From assembly GCF_028623165.1 (NCBI RefSeq), contig NZ_CP117768.1, positions 2,046,001 through 2,110,000 of the forward strand: a DNA stretch of 64,000 nt. Reading direction: 5' to 3'. This document shows positions 35,109 through 43,681 of this stretch, one piece after another. The notes beneath the pieces were generated by a model. That model saw only the letters and a program-made list of their open reading frames with translations, was not told the origin of the DNA and did no database searches. The position numbers and the translations under genes were made by a program. The stretch is from Nostoc sp. UHCC 0926. Lineage in GTDB: Bacteria > Cyanobacteriota > Cyanobacteriia > Cyanobacteriales > Nostocaceae. Positions within the stretch are counted from its first letter, which is position 1; every line of letters starts with the position of its first letter.

Positions 35109-37019
35109 TCACAAAATCGCTCCACTTTCTTTCAAATAAACCCGTGTAAACGGTTCATCTTCAGCCAAAGTATAATCTTCAATCAACCCTTTGCGACGCA
35201 CAGAAATGTCGTTGCCTTTTCTAATCACCACAGTAGAACCGTCGAAGACATCCCGCACTAGTATCATCTCAGTTTCGGTGGGATTATCCAAAACTACGAT
35301 ATTACTACTCCGGTAAAACATGCCCTCTTCATTTAGGATGTCTTCCGCATACTCGGCAATCAGCAAATCAAGTTTTGGATGACGCAGCAAAGTTTGGACA
35401 TTGCTGTTGTAATTTTTGCTTAATACTTTTTTCGAGCGATTTACAAAAACTGCATCACGACAAACAGCGCCTATTGTCCAGTCGGGATGTTGTAAAAGGA
35501 TATGGTCAATCGTTATTTGCAGTTCTTCAACCGAGATTTTATTAAAGGTAATAATTGGTATCCTGGCATCTGTACCCGACTCAAAAAAGGTTTCTAAGAT
35601 ATGGGAAGGCACATCAACGCTTTCACCAACAGAAGGTTTTAGATGCATTAAAACGCCTGGTGCAGCGTTGATTTCCAAGATGGCAAAGTTACTGGACTTC
35701 CAAGATTCTGAGAGACTTTTGGTAATCACATCAATACCAAGGCAAGTCAGCTGGAAATATTGGGCAATATCTTGCGCCAAGATAATATTGTCAGCATGAA
35801 CTGTCTGGGTTGCATCGATGCTTATACCTCCGGCTGAAAGATTGGCGACTTTACGCAGGTAAACAGTGCGTCCCTTCTCAATCACGCTATCTAATGATAA
35901 GCGTTGTTCGTCTAGGTAGAGTTCCATCGCTTCATCTATCTGAATTTTACTCATCGGCGAGGTGGGTGAGTCTAAACGTGCAGGTTTGCGGTTCTCTTGG
36001 CGAATTAATTCTGCAAGCGTTAAATACCCATCACCGACAACCGATGCTGGACGGCGTTCTGTGGCGGCGACGAATCTACCATTGACACACAACAAGCGAA
36101 AATCTGATCCGGAAATACTTTTCTCAACAATTATCCGAGTTAGCTGGTCTTCGGGAATCGCTGCCAGTGCTCTATTATAAGCAGATAGCAGTTCTTTTGA
36201 GTCTTGTACGTCAGCCGTAACACCAATTCCTTTGTGACCTACCACTGGCTTAACTGCCACTGGGTAACCAATTTGTCTTGCTGCCGCCAAGGCTTCCTTT
36301 TCCGAAAAGACGATATCGCCTTCAGGGACTGGAAAACCCAAAGTTTTTAAAAATGCCTTACAGTCATCTTTGCGGGTGGTAAACTCCGAATCTAGATGAC
36401 TATCACAGTTAAATGTTGTTGCTACCCCTCGGACATGTTTTTTTCCCAAGCCGTACTGCATCAATCCTTCTTCCCACAAATAAAAGGCGGGAATACCTTT
36501 TTCGTAGGCTGTTCGCAATAGAGCGTAAACCGTGGGGCCACCATAGACAGATGCGCGGAATCTATTTTGCAGCTTCACTAACTGCTCATCAAAGGTAAAG
36601 TCTTCGTCTTGAGTAATGGCTTCAAACCAATCCCAAACAAAATAAGCTACTTCTCTAGTTGTGCGTTCATGTAGTGATTGGACGCTAATCCTCACCAAAT
36701 CTGGATATGGCTTAACACTCCAATGGTTAAGGTGCAAATCCATGTCCAGTTTTCCAACTTCGGATACAACTTGGGCAAATAGATGAGCATAAGATTCATA
36801 GGTTTGGCTGCCCAAGTGTGGATAGCGATCGCCAATCCTTGCAATATAATCTTCAATGGGCAAAGGCTCTCTAGAGTCAATTAGAGCAAAGTCAAATACC
36901 AGCGCCCCTGTATCTAAATAGGGGTTGGGCCCTATATAATGCTTGAAGTTGAAAATATCGAATACATCCGTTCTTCTAGCATTAATGCGGACTAAATCAC
37001 TGCTTTTTTGTAGAACCAT
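35109..37019 (-). CDS. cphA2: Short cyanophycin synthetase, CphA2 type
   Basis: The 636-residue protein has the cyanophycin-synthetase N-domain (FNFKHYIGPNPYLDTGALVF) and an ATP-grasp domain (YPVAVKPVVGHKGIGVTADV, ILEINAAPGVLMHLKPSVGE). Classical CphA1 is about 870-900 residues and ends in a Mur-ligase domain with a GxxGKTT P-loop. Here only about 160 residues follow the ATP-grasp part and no P-loop is present. That matches CphA2, which is reported to rebuild polymer from beta-aspartyl-arginine dipeptides with one ATP site. Cyanophycinase is encoded nearby on the opposite strand, which supports a role in recycling nitrogen reserve. Cytosolic. Confidence 0.85.
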   Translation of the reverse strand: MVLQKSSDLVRINARRTDVFDIFNFKHYIGPNPYLDTGALVFDFALIDSREPLPIEDYIARIGDRYPHLGSQTYESYAHLFAQVVSEVGKLDMDLHLNHWSVKPYPDLVRISVQSLHERTTREVAYFVWDWFEAITQDEDFTFDEQLVKLQNRFRASVYGGPTVYALLRTAYEKGIPAFYLWEEGLMQYGLGKKHVRGVATTFNCDSHLDSEFTTRKDDCKAFLKTLGFPVPEGDIVFSEKEALAAARQIGYPVAVKPVVGHKGIGVTADVQDSKELLSAYNRALAAIPEDQLTRIIVEKSISGSDFRLLCVNGRFVAATERRPASVVGDGYLTLAELIRQENRKPARLDSPTSPMSKIQIDEAMELYLDEQRLSLDSVIEKGRTVYLRKVANLSAGGISIDATQTVHADNIILAQDIAQYFQLTCLGIDVITKSLSESWKSSNFAILEINAAPGVLMHLKPSVGESVDVPSHILETFFESGTDARIPIITFNKISVEELQITIDHILLQHPDWTIGAVCRDAVFVNRSKKVLSKNYNSNVQTLLRHPKLDLLIAEYAEDILNEEGMFYRSSNIVVLDNPTETEMILVRDVFDGSTVVIRKGNDISVRRKGLIEDYTLAEDEPFTRVYLKESGAIL

Positions 37020-37335
37020 TGATTACAAACCTTTGGCTAAACACCCTGAAATGTAGATGCTGAGTTATGGTTACTCAGACTTATTGATTGTAGATTGATT
37101 CAGATTAATTTTGAAGAGTGATGGCAAAGCCATTGATCTAATCAGAACTCACCCTAACCCTATTAGTAAGCATTTTCAACTATCCCAAGGCATAATTAAA
37201 CCCCCCTTCCTTAGCAAAGAATAAAGAACAGTCTATTCATCCTCATGATGAGTCAAAAATATAACCTTTGAAAGGTGCAACACCCACCCAATTATTTGTA
37301 TAATTAAATCTGCGGTATTGAAAAGACAGCAAAGT
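37020..37335. promoter_or_regulatory. Upstream region of cphA2 and small gene
   Basis: This 316-bp AT-rich gap separates the divergent cphA2 and the small gene at 37336. I looked for an NtcA box (GTA-N8-TAC) and found none convincing. Both promoters should lie here. Confidence 0.35.
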
Positions 37336-37539
37336 ATGAATAGCACACAAGCTGCTCTAAGAGATGAAATTCGAGAACTTGCTGAGGAAGCTTTTCACCA
37401 AAAGCTGATCTCTGGGCATGGTCATGGCCCAGACATGAATGAGTATCAAATTGTCTACCAAGGCAAACCCAGGCATCTCCCACTAGAACAAGCACGTTTT
37501 TTCTTAACTAACTTGCTTTACAGAAGTCGCATTCATTAG
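37336..37539 (+). CDS. Small conserved-looking protein, function unknown
   Basis: From the ATG at 37336 the protein has 67 residues: a helical N-terminus (AALRDEIRELAEEAFHQKLI), then GHGHGPDMNEYQIVYQGKPR and a hydrophobic C-terminal helix (LPLEQARFFLTNLLYRS). There is no signal peptide or Cys. The frame extends upstream to a TTG at 37318, which is less likely. It lies between cphA2 and cyanophycinase and points the same way as cyanophycinase. I do not recognise the family. Confidence 0.55.
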   Translation: MNSTQAALRDEIRELAEEAFHQKLISGHGHGPDMNEYQIVYQGKPRHLPLEQARFFLTNLLYRSRIH

Positions 37540-37917
37540 GACTTGTCATTAGATATCTAATTGCATCCAGCTAGAGTTAATACCAATTACTCATAATTGC
37601 ACGATAAATTTCCAATCGGCAATTAGCACAATAGTCAACAATGCCTTTAGAAAATTTCTCTAGAGGCAATTGATGCTGTGGCTTTTATTAAGTCAACGAA
37701 AATTAACGAGGATAGTTATTTGTCTGTAATTTTTCTGAAAAATCTTTTGGTTTAATTGCGATGTCTAACGACAAGCCGCGTCTCTACGAGAGGCTCCGCG
37801 AATGCGTCTACGCAAATTTTAATACTACCTCATATCAGGTAATCTACCGAAAGGATGATTTGATAGTTGGAATTGTCATGGTTTAGTGAAATTTATTAAC
37901 TCAAATCAGGGGGCATC
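37540..37917. promoter_or_regulatory. Upstream region of cyanophycinase
   Basis: The 378-bp gap contains a dispersed GC-rich word (ctctacgagaggctccgcg, about 37783-37801) and otherwise AT-rich sequence. The cphB start is preceded by aggggg. No regulator site is recognised. Confidence 0.35.
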
Positions 37918-38772
37918 ATGGTGCAGAGTAATATCAAACGGCAGTTGGTAATTATTGGAGGAGCTGAAGACAAGGATGGAGATTCCGTAATTCTGCGGGA
38001 CTTTGTGCGCCGCTCTGGGGGTATCAAGGCGCACATTGTAATTATCACGGCGGCGACAGAATTACCAAAAGAAGTGGGAGAAAATTATATTAGAGTATTT
38101 GAGCGGCTGGGAGCCGAGAATGTTCGCATTATTGATACAGAAACGCGCGAAGATGCATCTTCATCTACCGCATTGGAAGCAATTAATAAAGCAACTGGGG
38201 TATTTTTTACTGGGGGAGACCAAGCTCGGATTACCAGCATCCTCAAGGATACCGAAATTGATACGGCGATTCACAAACGGTTCTCTGAAGGTGTAGTTAT
38301 CGCCGGCACCAGCGCGGGTGCTGCTGTGATGCCAGATGTAATGATTGTGGAAGGCGACTCAGAAACACATCCAAGGATTGAAACTGTTGAAATGGGTCCT
38401 GGTCTAGGTTTCTTACCAGGGGTGGTAATCGACCAGCATTTTTCTCAGCGCGGACGGTTGGGACGCTTAATTTCAGCTTTGATACTACAACCTGCTGTTT
38501 TGGGATTTGGTATTGACGAGAATACCGCTATGGTAGTGACAGATAACCAAGTTGAAGTGATTGGCCAAGGCGCTGTCACAATTGTTGATGAATCAGAAGC
38601 TACATATAACAATATGGGCGAAATTTTGAAGGATGAGTCTTTGGCGATTTGCGGAGCAAAGCTTCATATTTTGCCACATGGCTTCAAATTTGACTTGAAA
38701 ACCCGTCAACCTATCCTAAATAATGGCTCTGTGGCAAATGTCTCTGTACCAGTTGGTGCAACCAACACCTAA
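37918..38772 (+). CDS. cphB: Cyanophycinase
   Basis: The 284-residue protein is a peptidase S51 member. The nucleophile Ser132 lies in VIAGTSAGAAVM, the same position as in Synechocystis cyanophycinase, and GVFFTGGDQARI and GVVIDQHFSQRGRLGRLI complete the active-site region. It is an intracellular exopeptidase that releases beta-aspartyl-arginine dipeptides from cyanophycin. Together with the CphA2-type synthetase nearby it would form a degrade-and-resynthesise pair. Isoaspartyl dipeptidase, the next enzyme, is not in the window. Confidence 0.93.
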   Translation: MVQSNIKRQLVIIGGAEDKDGDSVILRDFVRRSGGIKAHIVIITAATELPKEVGENYIRVFERLGAENVRIIDTETREDASSSTALEAINKATGVFFTGGDQARITSILKDTEIDTAIHKRFSEGVVIAGTSAGAAVMPDVMIVEGDSETHPRIETVEMGPGLGFLPGVVIDQHFSQRGRLGRLISALILQPAVLGFGIDENTAMVVTDNQVEVIGQGAVTIVDESEATYNNMGEILKDESLAICGAKLHILPHGFKFDLKTRQPILNNGSVANVSVPVGATNT

Positions 38773-39175
38773 CTTTTAGCAAGTGCATTTAAATTGAGTA
38801 AGTAATTAAGACTTGAAGATTAGTGACATTTATCTCTTGAATATCCTCCCAATTACTCTCAGAAATAGCGGACATAGCCCCGCTTTTTCTGGAGGAAAGG
38901 GGGGATTAATTATTAATATTCCTTATCTTAACTTCAGCAAACTTCTACAACTAAGGAGGTAAGCAAGAATTAATCAAACTATGTTATATAGCGATCGCTT
39001 CATTGATAAACTCTCACCCCTGCTAAACTTACCTGATGAAAGATACCTTCTGGTTTTGGGAACACTAGATTTACCATCAGACTTAACAGGAAGGGGTTGA
39101 TGTCTAAAGGCAAATGGAATCAACAGATCGAAAAATACAGTTCCCCTGCAATTACCTATAACATACCTAAAATCA
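38773..39175. other. Spacer with possible lost 5' coding part
   Basis: From an ATG at 38981 a frame reads MLYSDRFIDKLSPLLNLPDE and on to a TGA at 39098-39100. The same frame then continues without a stop into the TPR gene. A strong aaggaggt lies at 38953-38960, 20 nt before that ATG. Before 38940 there is only spacer, with gccccgctttttctggagg-type text near 38880. Confidence 0.35.
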
Positions 39176-40183
39176 GTGAAGCGTAATACAATTACCCATG
39201 AATTTGACTCTGGTTCACAAGCAGAAATACTACCTCCACAGGAAAGTGACGACAATTTATCGGAAGCGTCCAAGCTACTACGGCAAGGAATGCAGCAGCA
39301 GCAAGCTGGTGAATTCCTTGCGGCGATGAAATCTTTACAACAATCCTTGGGCTTGTTTCAGGCAATTGGGGATTTGCAAAAACAGGCACAGGTGCTTTGT
39401 TTTTTAGGATTGGTAACTTACAGCGCCGGAGATTACAAGGGTGCTATCTCTCACTCCCAACAGTGTTTGTCTTTGCTCAACAACACCTCAGATTTAGCAT
39501 TGCAAATGCAAGCACTTTCCCATTTAGGCAATTCATACCGTCACCTAAATGACCATAGTAAGGCTATTGAGTTTCTGGAAAAGTGTTTGAAAATAACCCA
39601 ACAGCTGCAAGACAAGCGGAGTCAACTGGCAGCACTAAATAATTTGGGATTGGTTTATAAAGCTTTGGGCAACTTTATACAGGCAATTGAGTATCAGCAG
39701 CAAAGCCTAGAAATTGTGCGGGAACTCAAAGATAATTGGGGCGAGGAACAGGTACTCAAGAATTTGGGTAATGCTTGGTATGCTTTGGACAATTACCCAA
39801 AAGCGATCGCCTACTATGAGCAATGTGTAGTAATAGCACGCTCTTTAAAAAATGTTCGTAGTGCTTCTCAGGTGCTAAAGAATCTAGGTAATGCTTGTTA
39901 TGCCTTATATGATTATGTCAAAGCCATTGAGTATTATGAAGAGCGGTTGCAATTAGCTAGAGAAATTCAAGACAACCGTAGCGAGGAACAGTCTTTAGGT
40001 AGTTTAGGAGTTGCTTGTGAAGCTTTGGGTGACTATAATAAAGCAATTACATATTATGAAGAACGTTTACTGTTAGCTAGGAGTATGAAAGATCGGCGCA
40101 GTGAAGAAGAAGCTGTTGCTCGTTTGAAAGCTGCTTGCTATGCCTTGGGCGATTACGCCAAAGCTATGCAATACCCTGGTTGA
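39176..40183 (+). CDS. TPR-repeat protein
   Basis: From the GTG at 39176 the 335-residue protein has a 30-residue acidic start and then seven to eight tandem TPRs of about 40 residues, of the Rapsyn/LGN-like type (ALNNLGLVYKALGNFIQAIE, VLKNLGNACYALYDYVKAIE). No enzymatic domain is seen, so it is a binding scaffold. It ends abruptly after the last helix. The start is uncertain: no ribosome-binding site precedes the GTG, and the frame is open further upstream to a TGA. Confidence 0.7.
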   Translation: MKRNTITHEFDSGSQAEILPPQESDDNLSEASKLLRQGMQQQQAGEFLAAMKSLQQSLGLFQAIGDLQKQAQVLCFLGLVTYSAGDYKGAISHSQQCLSLLNNTSDLALQMQALSHLGNSYRHLNDHSKAIEFLEKCLKITQQLQDKRSQLAALNNLGLVYKALGNFIQAIEYQQQSLEIVRELKDNWGEEQVLKNLGNAWYALDNYPKAIAYYEQCVVIARSLKNVRSASQVLKNLGNACYALYDYVKAIEYYEERLQLAREIQDNRSEEQSLGSLGVACEALGDYNKAITYYEERLLLARSMKDRRSEEEAVARLKAACYALGDYAKAMQYPG

Positions 40184-40244
40184 CTGACAAATATGAATGC
40201 GTTGCACCTTAACCCGTCCTGCAATAAATTGATTGCTCATAGCT

Positions 40245-40295
40245 CCAGTCCACTAAAGTGGACTGGATATGCTTTTGAGTCTACTTTAGTAGACT
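40245..40295. repeat. Two related extragenic palindromes
   Basis: The first palindrome (40245-40266) is ccagtccact-aa-agtggactgg, the second (40278-40295) agtctact-tt-agtagact. Their half-sites differ only at one position (agtcYact). They lie 12 bp apart downstream of the TPR gene and could form hairpins at the transcript end. Confidence 0.6.
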
Positions 40296-40462
40296 TAAGC
40301 TATTAACTTAGGAATTGATTCCCAAGCTCGATAAAAGCGAAAGGACAAGACTTTGAGGACTTTTGTCAGTCAACCAGATGCAATGCCAGTAAGGAAAATC
40401 TCCAAATAATTAAAAAGGAAGAGAGGGAAACAATTTAAAATTTACTCATTCAAAATTTAAAA

Positions 40463-41161
40463 TTACTCGCACAGATCCATTCCCCCCATTGTCTTTTGTT
40501 GCTGAAGATATCCGAGAACTTCTAATGTATCTACTTGAGGAAATTGGGCGTAAAAATTACTCACACTCCAGAAGGGTTCCGGTGTTTCCAAGACAATTGT
40601 GCGATCGCCCCACTGTTCTAACCAGGGTAGCAATTTTTGTGGCGCTACTGGAGTACATAGCCAAACGGCTGCTGGAGAAAGCGCTTTCATGGCAGTTGCC
40701 GCTACCGCTATTGTCATACCTGTGGCAATGCCATCATCAACTAAAATGAGCGTAGCATTCTCGGCATTCACCTGCGGACAAGCAGGAATTAATTGAGCTT
40801 CAAGAGACTTAGCTTGGTTGATAGCTTTATTTAAAGCCACTTCCCGCCACCGCGCATCATGTTTAGGGCGAAATAGCTTTTGATCAGTCCAAAGAACATT
40901 TCCAGAAGTAGTCACTGCACCAATTGCTAACTCTGGATTTTCTGGATGGCTAATCTTTTTCGCCACAATGATTGTCAACGGACAGTCCAAAAGACGGGCT
41001 ATTGGTGCTGCTAATGGGACACCCCCTCTTGGCAAAGCATAAACAATTGGTACAGGCTTTACCCCAGAATCAATAGTTTGCTGAGTTAAAACATCATAAA
41101 TCACTCGCGCCAATTGCTCACCCGCATGGGTGCGATCGGCAAAAAGTGGGGTATGTGACAT
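40463..41161 (-). CDS. Phosphoribosyltransferase-domain protein
   Basis: From the ATG at 41161 the protein has 232 residues. The PRPP-binding motif is LILVDDGIATGMTI; upstream VYALPRGGVPLAAPIARLL and IVAKKISHPENPELAIGAV are typical of the stand-alone PRTase family that often occurs near dienelactone-hydrolase or erythromycin-esterase genes. The nucleobase or other acceptor is unknown. The frame reaches five residues further upstream, to 41176. Confidence 0.82.
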   Translation of the reverse strand: MSHTPLFADRTHAGEQLARVIYDVLTQQTIDSGVKPVPIVYALPRGGVPLAAPIARLLDCPLTIIVAKKISHPENPELAIGAVTTSGNVLWTDQKLFRPKHDARWREVALNKAINQAKSLEAQLIPACPQVNAENATLILVDDGIATGMTIAVAATAMKALSPAAVWLCTPVAPQKLLPWLEQWGDRTIVLETPEPFWSVSNFYAQFPQVDTLEVLGYLQQQKTMGGMDLCE

Positions 41162-41350
41162 GGTTTCCCCCAGCATCTTAGGACGGCACTACTTTTATCA
41201 TGACTGAATTTTGTCTCAAATTAACTGATACAATAAGATTTGTATAAATAATAAGTAATCAGCAAAAGTCTATTTATTCTGAGAAATCTGCAACAAAAGC
41301 GGTATTTAACTCAGATATTGACAGGTGCTGATACCAAAATCCTGATTTTC

Positions 41351-42031
41351 ATGAGCAGCGAAACCCAACTTAGCCTCTTCGACGACTCAACCTTTAGCCA
41401 GCAAGAACTGATTCCCACGGACGCTAAAATTCCGATCGCTCCGGGAACATATTCTGGCATCACGGAGTTGACACAGGATTGCGATCGCTGCCACCGTTGT
41501 GCATTGGGAGACACTCGGACTCATGCTGTTGTCGGACGCGGTAATCTCAAAGCACCAATCATGGTTATAGGAGAAGCGCCTGGTCAAAATGAAGATGAAA
41601 CGGGTTTACCATTTGTAGGCAGATCAGGGCAGTTGCTAGAGAAAATTTTGGCATCTGTAAATCTGACTACTGAGCAAGACGTATACATTGCCAACATAAA
41701 TAAATGTCGCCCACCAGATAATAGAGTTCCTACTCCAACAGAAGTGGCGGCTTGTCTACCTTACTTACTAGAACAAATTCGCTTAGTTGACCCAAAAATA
41801 ATTTTGTTAACCGGTGCAACTGCTGTCAAAGGGATCACTGGCGATAAGCGGGGGATTACGAAAATTCGCGGACAGTGGCTGGAGTGGGAAGGGCGTTTAT
41901 GTATGCCAATTTTTCATCCTTCCTATTTGCTGCGTAACCCTTCTAAGGAAAGAGGTGCGCCTAAATGGTTGATGTGGCAGGATATCCAGGCAGTGCGGGC
42001 CAAGTTAGACGAAATGCAAAACAACAGCTAA
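41351..42031 (+). CDS. Uracil-DNA glycosylase, family 4
   Basis: From the ATG at 41351 the protein has 226 residues. It has the family 4 motifs GEAPGQNEDETGLPFVGRSG and MPIFHPSYLLRNPS, and Cys pairs (CDRCHRCALG; NKCRPPDNRV with ACLPYLL) that can bind a 4Fe-4S cluster. It removes uracil from DNA, starting base-excision repair of deaminated cytosine. A shorter GC-rich N-terminus than the full frame from 41318 is expected. It is a lone gene. Confidence 0.87.
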   Translation: MSSETQLSLFDDSTFSQQELIPTDAKIPIAPGTYSGITELTQDCDRCHRCALGDTRTHAVVGRGNLKAPIMVIGEAPGQNEDETGLPFVGRSGQLLEKILASVNLTTEQDVYIANINKCRPPDNRVPTPTEVAACLPYLLEQIRLVDPKIILLTGATAVKGITGDKRGITKIRGQWLEWEGRLCMPIFHPSYLLRNPSKERGAPKWLMWQDIQAVRAKLDEMQNNS

Positions 42032-42798
42032 TAGACATCTGGTGAATCAATTTTGGATTTTAGATTTTAGATTTTAGATTATCCACTCATCCACCAGTCG
42101 TACAGAATACCCAACTGAATTCTGACTCCTGACTCCTGAATTCTGTTTCGATAACCGGAGTATAACCATTCGTGAGAGGTTAAGCTCGAATAGCATTTGT
42201 CAATAAGCAATAGTACTTAAAATAGTGCTGAAATCGAGGTCGGAAACACGATTTTTGAGCAGGCGATGCCGAAGGCGGGCTACGCCTACGCTTAATCTTG
42301 ATACGCATGATTCATTCTTGCCGCATAAGTTCAGTACAAGAGTTAACTTCATACCTGTGTTTATCCTAAATTTTCAGCATAATTTCTAATTGACAAAAGT
42401 AAAATTATCTTAACCTCTCACTGATGGGGTATAACCAGAAGTGTAGTCAATACTGCGTAAGTTTTGCCTAAAAAATCACTCTGGGGTAGGTTGGGTTGAG
42501 GAACGAAACCCAACATTCTCAGCTTTGTTGGGTTTCATGACCTTCAACCCAACCTGCAAATCTTCTTAACCGAGCAGTATTGGAAGTGTAGTGACCAAAA
42601 CGAGCGTAGTTATGAAAACTGCAATTTCGCTTCCAGATTCAATTTATGATTCCTAGATTTGATGTGTTGGGTCGCACTCTTATACCATACACAGTACTTT
42701 TATAAAAGTTTGATTTCCAGACTTTTTTCAAAACCTACTAGGCAAATTTAGTTCATATGTACTATTTTGATAGTTGTAGATTTTATTACAGGCATATT
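42032..42798. other. Intergenic with several repeats
   Basis: No gene is supported. It holds a heptamer repeat (tttagat, about 42052-42079). A 12-bp perfect inverted repeat (tgagaggttaag at 42173-42184 and its complement at 42409-42420), with similar flanks, frames about 280 bp that look like a dead MITE. A hairpin at 42487-42555 (aggttgggttgagg / ccttcaacccaacct) belongs to a common cyanobacterial repeat type. Confidence 0.5.
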
Positions 42799-42984
42799 AT
42801 GAAAAGCGATCCTAATCAGAGTAAGGAAACAAATTATAACACTGGGCTAAGTGTTATTTTCTCTGAAAAAGCTCTCATTGCATTGTTCCATATCATACTT
42901 GCCTTAGGCATTGCTCATCTACAATTTAGCAGTTCACCTAATCAAGAACACCCTGCAAAACTTTTGCAAGACAAACACAATTAG
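42799..42984 (+). CDS. Small possible membrane protein
   Basis: From the ATG at 42799 the frame gives 61 residues with one hydrophobic stretch (ALIALFHIILALGIAHL). It is AT-rich, has no clear ribosome-binding site and no recognisable relatives. It lies 60 bp before the UmuD-like gene on the same strand. It may be a real small protein or chance. Confidence 0.3.
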   Translation: MKSDPNQSKETNYNTGLSVIFSEKALIALFHIILALGIAHLQFSSSPNQEHPAKLLQDKHN

Positions 42985-43044
42985 TAAGGTTTTTCCTAGT
43001 GAAATATGAGAAATTGCGAAAACTTGCACAAAGGATGATTGCTT

Positions 43045-43656
43045 ATGCCAAGAGGCGGTTCCAGAAAAGGGTCAGGTCGTAAATATAAATTTGGGGAGCC
43101 ACTTACAGACATTGGTGTTCCTTCATCAATCAGTAATGACTTGATTGTGGCAATAGAGTACCTCTGGGAAAAGGGAACAAGAGGAAAAGAACTGATAGAT
43201 GCTCTACTTTCAGCAAAGTTTCGCAAGGTCAGGAAGTATGATTACCCGGTATCAGCAGGCACACATAGCACATCCAGTGTTGGAGGGGATTCAATGAACA
43301 TTGATTATGAAGAAATTGATCTCTGTGAGGAACTGATCAATGAATCAAATAAAACGATCATCTTACCTGTAATGGGAGACTCAATGATAGGTATTGGTAT
43401 ATATCCTGGTGATTGGTTAATTGTTGAACTGATTAATCCTCTATACCAAAAGCCTAAGGAGCAAGAGATTGTTATAGTTTCTGTGGATGATGAGATTTTA
43501 GTTAAACGTTATATGAGAGAAAAAGGAGAAGTAGTTTTAGTATCGGAGAACGAGAACCACGAGCCAATCAGACGCGCTGAAGGAGCAATTTATATTTCAG
43601 GAATTGTGAAAAGTGCTATTAGTCGCAATTTATCAAAAAGGTTGCCGAATGGATAA
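43045..43656 (+). CDS. UmuD/LexA-like self-cleaving S24 protein
   Basis: From the ATG at 43045 the 203-residue protein starts with a basic segment (MPRGGSRKGSGRKYKFGEPL) of the type seen in phage and plasmid DNA-binding proteins. The C-terminal S24 domain has the nucleophile in PVMGDSMIGIGIYPGDW (Ser113) and the base in EILVKRYM (Lys154). A candidate cleavage site Ala71-Gly72 lies in YPVSAGTHS. It should cut itself when prompted by RecA filaments. No umuC polymerase gene is adjacent and no HTH of LexA type is seen, so it may be a UmuD-like protein or a small repressor. Confidence 0.8.
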   Translation: MPRGGSRKGSGRKYKFGEPLTDIGVPSSISNDLIVAIEYLWEKGTRGKELIDALLSAKFRKVRKYDYPVSAGTHSTSSVGGDSMNIDYEEIDLCEELINESNKTIILPVMGDSMIGIGIYPGDWLIVELINPLYQKPKEQEIVIVSVDDEILVKRYMREKGEVVLVSENENHEPIRRAEGAIYISGIVKSAISRNLSKRLPNG

Positions 43657-43681
43657 CCTTTGTACAGGACTCATTGATGAA

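Noticed and set aside
37020-37917. NtcA-binding sites near the cyanophycin genes
   Set aside because: Expected from nitrogen control, but no GTA-N8-TAC with a suitable -10 was found by eye.
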